Program-made: the position numbers and the translations under genes
The notes under the pieces: generated by a model
Databases searched by the model: none
The model's input: only the letters and a program-made list of their open reading frames with translations
Told to the model about the DNA's origin: nothing
NCBI GenBank assembly: GCA_963695155.1
Contig: CAVOGD010000003.1
Span: forward strand, 413,305-477,304
Origin: SG8-30 sp963695155
GTDB lineage: Bacteria; Pseudomonadota; Gammaproteobacteria; Steroidobacterales; Steroidobacteraceae
Reading direction: 5' to 3'
DNA length: 64,000 nucleotides
Part shown: positions 25,185-34,267 of the stretch, piece by piece
Numbering within the stretch: the first letter of the stretch is position 1
Layout of the letters: each line of letters opens with the position of its first letter

Positions 25185-27004
25185 TTTTCGCCAAGCACCC
25201 CAAGACCATCCGGGTGATGTTCACGCCGTTCCGGGACGGGCTGCAGAGCGTGTTCGGGGGCAAGGTCCGGCTCGACGATTTCCTGCCGGCCATGGAACTA
25301 TCCGCGCGGAGCGGCATTCGCCATTTCGAGTTTGGCGGCGGCGCGCGCTTCCAGGCGCCGCTGTTCTACCTGGGCGAGAACCCGTTCGAGTGCATGCGGC
25401 GGCTGCGCCAGGCGGTGGGCCCGGATGCCGACCTGCAGATCCTCACCCGCTCGGTGTCCGGCGTGACGCTGACCAACCAGTCGCCCGAGGCGCTGGCGAT
25501 GCAGGCCCGGTTGATGGCCGCCAACGGCACGACCTGGGACCGCAACTTCGACTACATGAACGACGTCGACAACCTCGTGCGCACGGGCAAGCCGATCGTG
25601 GATGCCGGCATGCATCACCAGGTGTGCATCGCGCTGATGGGACTGCCCTTCGAGTCTTCGCAGGTCCACACGGCTGAGTTCTACCTCGACATCGGTCGCC
25701 GGCTGCTGGCCAGCGGCCTGCGCATCGACTCGATCTGCCTCAAGGATGCCAGCGGCACGACCACGCCGGCCACGATCTACGAGACCGCCGTCGGCCTCAG
25801 GAAGATGATGCCGCCCGAGATGCCGTTGTGGATGCACACCCACGACACGGCCAGCACCGCCGTGTCGTGCTACATGGCGGCCATCCACGGCGGCGCGGAC
25901 GGCGTGGACCTGTCGTGCCGGCCGCTGGCGTCGGGCACCTCGCAGCCGGACGTGCGCTCCCTCGCCCATGCGCTGAAGGGCAGCGGCTACTCGCTGGACC
26001 TGGACGTGCGCAGGATCGCCGAGATCGAGCGCATGCTGGAAGAGCTGCTCAAGGACTACGACTTCAACCCGACCACCACGACCGCCGACGCGCGCGTGCT
26101 GGGCTTCCCGATGCCGGGCGGGGCCATCGGCCCGAACATCCACATGATGGTCAAGGCCGGCATCCTCGACCGCTACAGCGAGGCGCTGGCGGAACTGCGC
26201 GTGGTCGTGGAAGCCGGCGGTGCGTGGACCAGCGTGACGCCCGGCAGCCAGCAATACTGGCTGCAGGCGTTCAACAACGTGCTGTACGGGCGCTGGGAGA
26301 AGATCGACGCGGGCTACGGCAAGGCGGTGCTCGGATACTTCGGCCGCACGCCCCTGCCGCCCGACCCCGAGGTCGTGGAACGGGCTTCCAAACAGCTGGA
26401 TCTACCGCCGTTCCGGGGCGATCCGCTCGAGGCGGCGCCCAACAACATCCAGGTCGCGGAAGACGCCCTGCGCGAGGCGGGCCTGGAAGTCAGCGAAGAG
26501 AACACCTTCCTGGTGCTGTCCTCGATCCTCCCCGGCCGCAAGATGGAAGCCAACGAAGGCATGCGCTTCCTGACCGGCAACGCGAAGATCGACGTGCCGC
26601 TGAAGAAGGCGCCATCCAAGGCGGCCGGCGCTACGGCCACCGTGCCGGCCATCACCAGCCCGTTCACCACGCAGGTCAGCGTCAAGGAGGGCGAACGGGT
26701 GCGCCGGTTCTCGGTCACCGTCGAACCGCTGTGGAGCGGCACCAACCAGGCGGATGCGGCTGCGGCGCCCGCCGCCGCGGCGACCGGCACGCCGGTGTTC
26801 TCCACCTTTGCCGGCACCGTCGAAGTCGTGGACGTCCTCGTCAAGGTCGGCGATGTCCTGCAGTCCGGCGCCGTGATCGCCCAGGTCGAGGCCATGAAGG
26901 CGAAGCACGACATCCGGACCCCGGCGGGCGGGCGCGTGCTCGCGATACACGTCAGGATCGGCGACGAGATCGACAGCGGCAAACCGGTCATCTCGATCGG
27001 CTGA
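25181..27004 (+). CDS. oadA: Biotin-dependent decarboxylase alpha subunit (oxaloacetate decarboxylase-like)
   Basis: 607 residues. The N-terminal carboxyltransferase domain (about 1-450) is an HMGL-like TIM barrel with FTPFRDGLQSVFGG, the lysine motif CLKDASGTTTPATIYE and the metal site WMHTHDTAST. A linker rich in Ala precedes the C-terminal biotinyl domain. There EAMKAKHD at about residues 570-577 carries the biotinylated Lys (usually AMKM). The barrel differs clearly from classical OadA in the substrate-facing N-terminal strands (for example FEFGGGARFQAPLFYLGENP). The carboxyl donor may therefore be oxaloacetate or another 2-oxo acid. Cytoplasmic, bound to beta and gamma. Confidence 0.85.
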   Translation: MIFAKHPKTIRVMFTPFRDGLQSVFGGKVRLDDFLPAMELSARSGIRHFEFGGGARFQAPLFYLGENPFECMRRLRQAVGPDADLQILTRSVSGVTLTNQSPEALAMQARLMAANGTTWDRNFDYMNDVDNLVRTGKPIVDAGMHHQVCIALMGLPFESSQVHTAEFYLDIGRRLLASGLRIDSICLKDASGTTTPATIYETAVGLRKMMPPEMPLWMHTHDTASTAVSCYMAAIHGGADGVDLSCRPLASGTSQPDVRSLAHALKGSGYSLDLDVRRIAEIERMLEELLKDYDFNPTTTTADARVLGFPMPGGAIGPNIHMMVKAGILDRYSEALAELRVVVEAGGAWTSVTPGSQQYWLQAFNNVLYGRWEKIDAGYGKAVLGYFGRTPLPPDPEVVERASKQLDLPPFRGDPLEAAPNNIQVAEDALREAGLEVSEENTFLVLSSILPGRKMEANEGMRFLTGNAKIDVPLKKAPSKAAGATATVPAITSPFTTQVSVKEGERVRRFSVTVEPLWSGTNQADAAAAPAAAATGTPVFSTFAGTVEVVDVLVKVGDVLQSGAVIAQVEAMKAKHDIRTPAGGRVLAIHVRIGDEIDSGKPVISIG

Positions 27005-27016
27005 GGAGCGCAAGCC

Positions 27017-27619
27017 GTGGAAATGTTCCTGGAGATCGCGCAAGCCTCGGGCCTGGCCCATCTCGGACCCGGCAACCTGGCCATGTTCGTGGTGGCTGCG
27101 ACCCTCATCTACCTCGCGATCGCCAAGGGCTACGAGCCGCTGTTGCTGATTCCCATCGGCTTCGGTGCAATGCTCGCCAACCTGCCGATGGCGGACATGA
27201 GTTCCTATGGCGACGGCATCATGGGATTGATCTACGACGCCGGGATCCGCACGGAACTGCTGCCGCCGCTGATCTTCCTGGGCGTCGGGGTCCTCACGGA
27301 CTTCCGCCCGTTGCTCGGTCGCCCCCTCACGTTCCTGCTGGGCGCGGCCGCGCAGCTCGGCATCTTCGTCGCCGCACTGGGCGCCTTCTACCTGCTGGGC
27401 TTCACGGCGCAGGAGGCGGCCGCCATCGGCATCATCGGCGGCGCCGACGGACCCACCTCGATCTTCCTGACCATCCAGCTCGCGCCGCACCTGCTCGGCC
27501 CGGTGGCGGTCGCGGCCTACAGCTACATGTCGCTGGTGCCGGTCATCCAGCCGCCGATCATGCGGCTGCTCACCACCAGGAAGGAACGCGCCATCGACAT
27601 GCCGCAGGCCAGTCCAGGT
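27017..27619 (+). CDS. oadB: Sodium pump decarboxylase beta subunit, N-terminal part (frameshifted gene)
   Basis: The membrane beta subunit decarboxylates carboxybiotin and exports Na+. This segment gives about 200 residues: LLIPIGFGAMLANLPMADM, IFLGVGVLTDFRPLLG and the signature IIGGADGPTSIFLTIQLAP. It ends in the cytoplasmic loop TRKERAIDMPQASPG. The frame then loses homology while the rest of the protein continues in the next frame from 27618. One surplus base near 27617 would explain the break. This frame stays open to 28174 but encodes nonsense. GAGG precedes the start, 12 bases after oadA. Confidence 0.8.
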
Positions 27620-28145
27620 GTCGCAGCGGGCCGTGATCCTCTTTCCCATCGTGACGGGCGTGCTGGCATCGCTCGCCGTGCCGACGGCGGCGCCGCTGCT
27701 CGGCATGCTGATGTTCGGCAACCTGTTGCGGGAATCCGGCGTCACGGAACGGCTCAAGAAGACCGCCGGCGGCCCGATGATCGACATCGTCACGATCCTG
27801 CTGGGACTCGCCGTCGGTGCGACCATGAGCGCGTCGAACTTCCTCAACTGGAACACGCTCATGATCCTGGTGCTGGGCGCGGTGGCGTTCTCGTTCAGCA
27901 CCGCCGGCGGGATCCTGCTGGCCAAGCTCCTCAACCTGTTCCTGCGCGAGGGGCGGCGGATCAACCCGTGCATCGGGGCCGCCGGCGTGTCCGCCGTGCC
28001 GATGTCGGCGCGCGTCGTGCAGAACTTCGTCGCCAGGGAAACGAACGGCCGCGTCAACCCGCTCATGCCGGCCATGGGACCGAACGTCGCCGGCGTGATC
28101 GGCTCGGCCGTTGCGGCCGGCGTGTTCCTGATGCTGCTCAAGTGA
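27618..28145 (+). CDS. oadB: Sodium pump decarboxylase beta subunit, C-terminal part (frameshifted gene)
   Basis: About 175 residues continuing OadB: QRAVILFPIVTGVLASLAVP, PLLGMLMFGNLLRESGVTERL, IVTILLGLAVGATM and the end motif PMSARVVQNFVARE then MGPNVAGVIGSAVAAGVFL. These are the conserved second-half helices of the beta subunit. It opens at a GTG (27618) but is almost certainly the continuation of the upstream segment, not a separate gene. Joined, the two give about 376 residues, a normal OadB length. Confidence 0.8.
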   Translation: MSQRAVILFPIVTGVLASLAVPTAAPLLGMLMFGNLLRESGVTERLKKTAGGPMIDIVTILLGLAVGATMSASNFLNWNTLMILVLGAVAFSFSTAGGILLAKLLNLFLREGRRINPCIGAAGVSAVPMSARVVQNFVARETNGRVNPLMPAMGPNVAGVIGSAVAAGVFLMLLK

Positions 28146-28170
28146 CGACGGCCGTGCCGGCACCGCAGCG

Positions 28171-28938
28171 GTGAAGAGCCTGCTGTCGCTGCTGCTGGCC
28201 GTCGGCGTCGCCTACGGCGCGTTGTGCGCCTGGCTGTTCCTCTCGCAGCGCTCGCAGATCTACTTCCGCACGCCGGAGTCGGATCATCCGGTCCCGTCGG
28301 TGCGGCTGCAGAGCGGCGACGCCTCGATCAAGGTCTGGGAGGTGCTGCGCGACGGTCCCGACGCGCTCATCTACTTCGGCGGCAACGCCGAGGATGTCGT
28401 GTGGAACATCCAGCGCTTCGCAGCCGCCTTCCCGGACCGGTCCCTGTACCTGGTCAACTACCGCGGCTACGGCGGCAGCACCGGCCGGCCCACGGAAGCC
28501 GCGCTGTTCGCGGACTCGCTGACCGTCTTCGACCACGCGCGCACCCGCCACCCGCGCATCGCCGTCATGGGACGCAGCCTCGGCAGCGGCGTCGCGGTCT
28601 ATCTCGCGACCCGGCGCGAGGTCGAGCGGCTCGTGCTCGTCACGCCTTTCGACAGCCTGGCGCGCGTCGGGCAGTCCCACTTCCGGTTCCTGCCCGTCTC
28701 GCTCCTGATGCTGGACCGCTACGATTCCGGGGGTCGCGTCAAGGATGTCAGCGCGCCGGCGCTGCTGGTCATCGCGGGGGACGACGAGATCATCCCGCGC
28801 GACCGGTCCGACGCCCTCGCCGCCGCCTTCCCACCCGGGCAGGCCCGGGTCGTGGTCGTCGAGCACATGACCCACAACTCGCTCGACCTGTCGCCGCAGT
28901 ACCTGGGATCTGTGCGGGCTTACCTGGCCGGCGACTGA
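28171..28938 (+). CDS. Membrane-anchored alpha/beta hydrolase
   Basis: 255 residues, GTG start, with an N-terminal membrane helix (LLSLLLAVGVAYGALCAWLFL). The fold follows: YFGGNAEDVVWN as oxyanion strand, LVNYRGYGGSTGRPTE, the nucleophile elbow GRSLGSG, the acid in AGDDEIIP and the histidine in EHMTHNSLD. This is the YfhR/FrsA-like serine hydrolase type. The substrate is unknown. It starts 25 bases after oadB and may be carried on the same transcript. Confidence 0.85.
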   Translation: MKSLLSLLLAVGVAYGALCAWLFLSQRSQIYFRTPESDHPVPSVRLQSGDASIKVWEVLRDGPDALIYFGGNAEDVVWNIQRFAAAFPDRSLYLVNYRGYGGSTGRPTEAALFADSLTVFDHARTRHPRIAVMGRSLGSGVAVYLATRREVERLVLVTPFDSLARVGQSHFRFLPVSLLMLDRYDSGGRVKDVSAPALLVIAGDDEIIPRDRSDALAAAFPPGQARVVVVEHMTHNSLDLSPQYLGSVRAYLAGD

Positions 28939-28942
28939 AGGA

Positions 28943-29347
28943 TCAAGGGGTCTCGGCTTCCGGGTCCGCGCGCTTCGGCGCCGTGAGCTTCTTCGCGAAC
29001 TCCTGGCTGACCGGCTCGAACTTGCCCAGCCGGCAGCTGGGTCCTTCCGTCAGGCCGAAGCCCGCCTGGTAGATCACCGTGATGAGGTCCGTGGAGCACA
29101 GCCGGTTCATCGTGACCCGATACATGAAGCGCCCTTCCGACCGGATGCCCGGGCACTTGCTTGGCAGGGAATTCAGCAATACGTCCCTGTTGTTCATGTA
29201 GAACAGGATGGACTGGTCGTCCACCACGTCGGTGCGGTCGAGGCGCATGAGGTCGATGCAGTCCTGCGGCGCCGCGACCTCCTGCGCGCTGGCGGCGAAT
29301 CCGAGGACCGCGCCCAGTACCAGGACCGGAAATTGCCTGACTCGCAT
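28943..29347 (-). CDS. DUF6491-like exported protein
   Basis: 134 residues with a signal peptide (VRQFPVLVLGAVLGFAASAQ). The mature part has the cysteine pattern DCIDLMRLDRTDVVDDQSILFYM, SKCPGI, RLCSTDLI and PSCRLGKF, four Cys that probably form two disulfides. The start at 29347 has GGAGG 5 bases upstream. It resembles the DUF6491 group of small periplasmic proteins. The function is unknown. It converges on the hydrolase gene 4 bases away. Confidence 0.7.
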   Translation of the reverse strand: MRVRQFPVLVLGAVLGFAASAQEVAAPQDCIDLMRLDRTDVVDDQSILFYMNNRDVLLNSLPSKCPGIRSEGRFMYRVTMNRLCSTDLITVIYQAGFGLTEGPSCRLGKFEPVSQEFAKKLTAPKRADPEAETP

Positions 29348-29454
29348 GTCACCCTCCTCGCGGCACGTGGCCGGCTCCCTGCCTGCACCTGTTGACCGCG
29401 GCGGCGGGGATAAGTTGCATGGCCGGCGGGTCCCCGTGTATGTGAACATGGGCC

Positions 29455-30054
29455 ATGCCGATGCATCGACCTGATTCAGCGCCGCGCCGCACCTCGCTCC
29501 TGCGACGCGGGGCGCGACGCCTGCTGGAATTGGCCGGCTGGCGCACCGTCCTGGTCTGGCCGCCGGCGCCGAAGGGGATCATCGTCGTCTACCCGCACAC
29601 CTCGAACTGGGACTTCGTGATCGGCGTGCTGTACAAGTTCGGCATGGACCTGCCGGTCCGCTGGGTGGGCAAGGACACCCTGTTCCGCTGGCCGCTGCGG
29701 CGGCTGTTCCAGCGCCTCGGCGGCATCCCGGTCGATCGTCACGCGCCGGGCGGGATCGTCCGCGAGTTGCTCGCGGAGTTCGATCGCCAGGACTGGATGT
29801 GGCTGGCGCTGGCGCCCGAGGGCACGCGCTCGCGCACCGACCACTGGAAATCCGGCTTCTACCGGATCGCCGTGGCGGGCGGGCTGCCCGTCGGCCTGGG
29901 CTTCATCGACTACGCGACCCGCACCATCGGCATCGATACCTACCTCGCCTTGAGCGGCGACCCGCAGCAGGACGTGGCGCGCATCCGTGAATTCTATGAC
30001 GGCAAGCGGGGCCGCCGGCCGGGCAATACCGGAGCCATTCGCCTGCGGGAGTGA
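29455..30054 (+). CDS. 1-acyl-sn-glycerol-3-phosphate acyltransferase-like protein (PlsC family)
   Basis: 199 residues. Acyltransferase motif I is YPHTSNWDF (HxxxxD), and motif III-like APEGTRSR (EGTR) follows at about residues 121-128, with GGIPVDR between them. This is the short PlsC type common in bacteria; it would transfer an acyl chain to a lysophospholipid or related acceptor at the inner membrane. A weak hydrophobic N-terminal part is present. ATGs at 29455 and 29461 are both possible starts. Confidence 0.82.
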   Translation: MPMHRPDSAPRRTSLLRRGARRLLELAGWRTVLVWPPAPKGIIVVYPHTSNWDFVIGVLYKFGMDLPVRWVGKDTLFRWPLRRLFQRLGGIPVDRHAPGGIVRELLAEFDRQDWMWLALAPEGTRSRTDHWKSGFYRIAVAGGLPVGLGFIDYATRTIGIDTYLALSGDPQQDVARIREFYDGKRGRRPGNTGAIRLRE

Positions 30055-30087
30055 GCGCCGGGCCGTGGCCGGCCCGGCGGCTCTGCC

Positions 30088-33000
30088 CTAACGGAAATCC
30101 GTCGGCGCCGGCGGCGCCTCGATGCGGCGCGGCGGCTGCTTCCGGAGTTCCTCCAGCAGGACTTCGACCGCCTTCTCCAGGCTCGGGTCGCGGCCGGCCG
30201 CAATCGCCTCGGGGCGGTCAATGACCTCGATGTCCGGCGCGACGCCCTCGTTCTCCACCGCCCACTTGCCGTCCGTGCCCAGGAACCGGAACGTTGCGGG
30301 GATGATCCCGCCGCCGTCGGCGAGCGCCGGGTTGCCGCTGATGCCGATCAGCCCGCCCCAGGTGCGGGTGCCGATCAGCGGACCCAGGCCGAGCTTGCGG
30401 AAGTAGTACGGCAACGCGTCGCCGCCCGACGCCGCGAGTCCGTTGATCAGCATCGCCTTGGGGCCGTCGTGGCTCAACAGCGGACGCGGCTGCGGCTCGT
30501 AGCCGCGCCACACCCAGTAGTTGAGCGGCGTGCGGGCCAGCAGCTCGATCAGGCGGTCCGGTATGAAGCCGCCGCCGTTGTAGCGGTCGTCGACGATCAG
30601 CGCGTCGCGGCGCACCTCGGCCACCAGGCCCTTGAAGACCTCGCGGTTGCCTTCGACCGCCGTGTTCGGCGCATGGATGTAGCCAATGCGGCCGCCGGAC
30701 AGCTCATGCACGCGCTGCCGGTTGTGGGTCACCCAGTCGAGGTAGCGCAGGTTGACCTCGCTGGTGACCGTCTTCACCTGCTCCACGCGGGCGCCGCGCT
30801 CGGTGGGCCGGTCGTTGAGCGTCAACTGCACGACCCGGTCGCCCTTGTTTTCCAGCAAGCTGTAGAAATTGTCCGCGCCGCGCGTGCTGACGCCATCCAC
30901 CGCCAGGATGAAGTCGCCGACCCTGGCCGTGACGCCCGCTTCGGTCAGCGGCGAGCGGTAGTACTCGTGCCAGTTCTCGCCGGGATAGACATGCGCGATG
31001 CGGTAATAACCGGACTCGTCGCGCTCGATGCGCGCGCCCAGCATCCCGCCGGGGCGCCGCGTCACGGTCGGCATGTCCTTCGTGCTGTTGACGTAGATGT
31101 GCCCCGCGTTCAATTCGCCGGCCAGCTCGCCGAAGATGTAGTCGAGGTCGGCGCGGTGGGCGACGTGCTCGACCAGCGGGGCGTAGCGATCGCGGATCGC
31201 CGCCCAGTCCTGGCCGTGGTGGCGCGGGTCCCAGAACCAGTCGCGCAGGATGCGCCAGCCGTCCGCGTACATCTGCCGCCACTCGATGCGCGGGTCCACC
31301 CGCATTTCAAGGCGTTCCAGCTTGAGAGCCGTCTTCTCGGCGTCCACCCCGGGCTTGGCGTCGGCGATGCCGTACTTGTCCCGCTGGCGCCACAGCAGCT
31401 TCTTGCCGTCGGCCGACAGCACGTAACCGGTCACGCCCGCCAGCACGTTCTCGACGGCGCGCTTCTCAAGGTCGTAGTAGCGCAGCTCGCCGCCATTGCC
31501 GTCGTTGCCGCCCTCCCCGGCCGAGACGAAGTACAGACCTCCATCCGCGGCGGCCAGGCCGACGTAAGTGCCGGCCGGCACGTCCAGAACGGTGACCCGG
31601 TCGCTGAAGCCGTCCACGTCGAATCTCACGCGGACGGGCGCATCCTTCTTCTTGTCCTTGCCCTTGTCCGTGGCGTCATCGCCCTGCTCCTTCGCAGCGC
31701 CGGCCTCGTCGCTGCGCGGCCGGTTCAGCGCCGGACCGTCGGCTGCCAGCGTCGCGGCGAACAGCCGCGTGGCCTTGTTGTACAGGTAATTGAACTCGTA
31801 GGCCGAGAAGACCAGGTTCCAGTCCCGCGTGGACGTGAAATAGAGATAGCGGCCCTGCGGGTCGAAGGCCGGGCTCTGCTCGTTGGTGGCATCCGGCGTC
31901 AGCTGGCGGGTTGTACCCTCGCGCAGCGAATATGCCCAGATCGAGCTGTTCAGGCTCTCGTTGACCTTGGTGTAGGCGAGCCACTCGCTGTCGGGCGACC
32001 AGACGTATTGCGTCAGGTCACGGAACGCATTGTTCGAGTGACGCGTCGAATCGACCGGCCGCACGCGGCCGGAGTCCACCTCGACGATGCTGAGCCGGTT
32101 GGCGGTGTCGGCGTAGGCCAGCTTCTTCGAGTCCGGCGACCAGACCGGCGGGAAGCGCCACACCTCGCCGTCCGTGGTGACGCGGCGTGGCTCGCCGCTG
32201 CCATCCTGGGCGCGCACGTAGATCTCGTATTCGCCGGTGACATCCGACAGGTAGGAAATCCACTTGCCGTCGGGCGACCAGGCGACGCTGATCTCGCGGG
32301 CCGCGGGCGTGCGCGAGACATTGCGGATCTCGCCGTGCTGCGCCGGCACCGTGAAGACCTCGCCGCGCGCCCCGAACACGGCGCGCTCGCCCTGCGGCGC
32401 GATGGCGAAACTCTCGACCTGCGCCGTCACGTTCCTGAAGCTGGGCAGCGTGTGCGGACGATCTCCATGAATCTCGACCGGGATGCGGCGCGTCGTGCCG
32501 GCGGCCGGGTCGTGCAGCCACAGGTAGCCGCCCTGCTCGAACACGATCCGCTCACGGTCCGAACTCGGCCACAGCACGTCGAAGTCCTCGAAGGTCGTGA
32601 CCTTGGCGAGGTTGCCGCCGTCCAGGTCCATGACGAACAGGTTGAGCGTGAAGTCGCGATCGGAGACGAAGTAGATGCGGCCGCCCGCCCACATCGGCTG
32701 GTGGTCGGTGCCGGGAAAGTCGGTCAGCTGGCGCGAAGTGTTGCTGGCCAGGTCGTAGGTCCAGACGTCCTGCGCGCGGCCGCCGCGGTGCCGCTTCCAG
32801 GTGCGGAATTCGCGGTCGATCGGCGTATAGACGTAGAGCGTGCCGTCGCCTGACAGCATGCCGCCGCCCGTCTCGGGCGGGCCCAGGGGTTTTTCCATGC
32901 CGCCCGCGAAAGGCACCAGCAGCGGCAGGCCGTCGCGCTCGCCGTACGGGGTGCGATTGGCGCGCACGAGGACGTGCTCGCCATCCGGCGTCCAGTCCAG

Positions 33001-33360
33001 TACGCGGTAGTCGGTACCGCCGCGCGGCGGCATCGGGCCCACGTCGTTGTAGAAGGTGAGCTGCCGCGGCGTGCCGCCCGCGGCCGGCATGACCCACACC
33101 TGGCGCGTGCCGGAGTACTCGGCCGAGAACGCGATGAAGCGCCCGTCCGGCGAGTACTTGGGATAGAGCTCCTGCCCCTCGTGGGAGGTGAGCCGTCGCA
33201 CGGCGTCACCCTGCACCGATGCGGTATAGATGTCACCGGCGTGCACGAAAGCGACACGGCCGCCATGGATGTCCGGAAAGCGCAGCAAGCGCGTCTCGGC
33301 GGCATCAGCGACGGTTACGAAACCGAACAGCAGGGGCAGGAAGATCAGGACGGTGCGCAT
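30088..33360 (-). CDS. Tricorn-like protease, S41 family, exported
   Basis: 1090 residues. A signal peptide (VLIFLPLLFGFVTVADAA) is followed by two WD40/TolB-like beta-propellers. The first includes DGRFIAFSAEYSGTRQVWVM; the second includes WSPDGKWISYLSDVTGEYEI and WSPDSKKLAYAD. Then come a C1 helical domain, a PDZ domain (about 800-880) and the S41 catalytic domain. The nucleophile Ser is in NGLAASGGDALP (about residue 975) and the His in NAGHIYVNS (about 751). A Lys/Asp-rich loop (DATDKGKDKKKD) is also present. It trims peptides in the periplasm. The start at 33360 is chosen by the signal peptide; the frame is open further upstream. Confidence 0.92.
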   Translation of the reverse strand: MRTVLIFLPLLFGFVTVADAAETRLLRFPDIHGGRVAFVHAGDIYTASVQGDAVRRLTSHEGQELYPKYSPDGRFIAFSAEYSGTRQVWVMPAAGGTPRQLTFYNDVGPMPPRGGTDYRVLDWTPDGEHVLVRANRTPYGERDGLPLLVPFAGGMEKPLGPPETGGGMLSGDGTLYVYTPIDREFRTWKRHRGGRAQDVWTYDLASNTSRQLTDFPGTDHQPMWAGGRIYFVSDRDFTLNLFVMDLDGGNLAKVTTFEDFDVLWPSSDRERIVFEQGGYLWLHDPAAGTTRRIPVEIHGDRPHTLPSFRNVTAQVESFAIAPQGERAVFGARGEVFTVPAQHGEIRNVSRTPAAREISVAWSPDGKWISYLSDVTGEYEIYVRAQDGSGEPRRVTTDGEVWRFPPVWSPDSKKLAYADTANRLSIVEVDSGRVRPVDSTRHSNNAFRDLTQYVWSPDSEWLAYTKVNESLNSSIWAYSLREGTTRQLTPDATNEQSPAFDPQGRYLYFTSTRDWNLVFSAYEFNYLYNKATRLFAATLAADGPALNRPRSDEAGAAKEQGDDATDKGKDKKKDAPVRVRFDVDGFSDRVTVLDVPAGTYVGLAAADGGLYFVSAGEGGNDGNGGELRYYDLEKRAVENVLAGVTGYVLSADGKKLLWRQRDKYGIADAKPGVDAEKTALKLERLEMRVDPRIEWRQMYADGWRILRDWFWDPRHHGQDWAAIRDRYAPLVEHVAHRADLDYIFGELAGELNAGHIYVNSTKDMPTVTRRPGGMLGARIERDESGYYRIAHVYPGENWHEYYRSPLTEAGVTARVGDFILAVDGVSTRGADNFYSLLENKGDRVVQLTLNDRPTERGARVEQVKTVTSEVNLRYLDWVTHNRQRVHELSGGRIGYIHAPNTAVEGNREVFKGLVAEVRRDALIVDDRYNGGGFIPDRLIELLARTPLNYWVWRGYEPQPRPLLSHDGPKAMLINGLAASGGDALPYYFRKLGLGPLIGTRTWGGLIGISGNPALADGGGIIPATFRFLGTDGKWAVENEGVAPDIEVIDRPEAIAAGRDPSLEKAVEVLLEELRKQPPRRIEAPPAPTDFR

Positions 33361-33522
33361 GCCAGGGACTCCACGGCAGGTGAATGCCACGCGATTGTAC
33401 CTGCTGGCGGGCCGGCCTCGCGCGGACGCACCGGCACGGCGGCGACGGACGACCCGCACGGCAAGGCGCATAATGGCCGGGTTCGCCGGCCAGCGCCGGC
33501 CCCGATCAAGACAGGCGATGCC

Positions 33523-34146
33523 GTGCGCGTGACCGTGTTGATCCTGATGACGGCAGCCCTCGCGGCCGCCGCGCCTTGGGCGGCCGCCGGGGACCCGATA
33601 TTCCAGGCAGTACCCCATGCGGGCGGCCGCACGGGCGGCAGCCTGGAGGACGCGGACACGGGCGCCGACCGTGATCTCGACAGCAGTGCCAGCTTCGCGC
33701 TGGCACTGGAATTGCGGCACGACGAGGGCGACGGGCGCTACTGGCAGCTGTGGTACTCGCGCCAGCCGTCGGGAATCGGCCTCCCGGGCGGCCGCCTCGA
33801 TGTGGACGTGGAGTACCTGCACGTCGGCGGCACGGTGCCGATCGACGAGTCGGGCCGCGTCCACAGCTACCTCGCCGCAGGCGTCGGCGCCACGCGTTTT
33901 ACGCCCGGCGGCATCGGGCTCCGCGAACGCACGCGCTTCTCCGGGTCGCTGGGCCTCGGCGTGGCCATTCCCCTGTCACCACGCGTTGCGCTGCGCATCG
34001 AGGCGCGCGGCTACCTGACCGCGATGGACACCGACACGTCGATCTTCTGCCGCTCGGACGACGGCCAGGGATCCTGCCTGATCGTGGCGAGTGGCTCGAC
34101 GCTGTTCCAGGCCGAGCTGCTGGCCGGCATCGCCTTCGGGTTCTGA
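33523..34146 (+). CDS. Outer-membrane beta-barrel family protein
   Basis: 207 residues from a GTG at 33523. The signal peptide is TVLILMTAALAAAAPWAAAG. The mature part alternates polar and hydrophobic residues (FALALELRHDEGDGRYWQLWY, RVHSYLAAGVGATRFTPGG, FSGSLGLGVAIPLSPRVALR) and ends in an aromatic residue (AGIAFGF), as do small outer-membrane barrels. Two Cys (FCRSDDGQGSC) may form a disulfide in an outer loop. The start could be the GTG six bases later. No closer family recognised. Confidence 0.72.
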   Translation: MRVTVLILMTAALAAAAPWAAAGDPIFQAVPHAGGRTGGSLEDADTGADRDLDSSASFALALELRHDEGDGRYWQLWYSRQPSGIGLPGGRLDVDVEYLHVGGTVPIDESGRVHSYLAAGVGATRFTPGGIGLRERTRFSGSLGLGVAIPLSPRVALRIEARGYLTAMDTDTSIFCRSDDGQGSCLIVASGSTLFQAELLAGIAFGF

Positions 34147-34231
34147 CGCGCACGGGCGCCCGCATTCCCTGCCGCCGGACTGCAGGCTGCCACCGCTTCC
34201 GCGACGCTCCTCGGTCTGCGTGTTTCTGCAC

Positions 34232-34261
34232 TTGCCAGGCACTTTGACCGGCCGCTATGCT
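34232..34261 (+). promoter_or_regulatory. Possible promoter for the LOG-family gene (leaderless arrangement)
   Basis: TTGCCA (34232-34237) and TATGCT (34256-34261) are 18 bases apart. The start codon A is 7 bases after the -10 box, so transcription would begin at or next to the ATG. Confidence 0.35.
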
Positions 34262-34267
34262 GCATTC

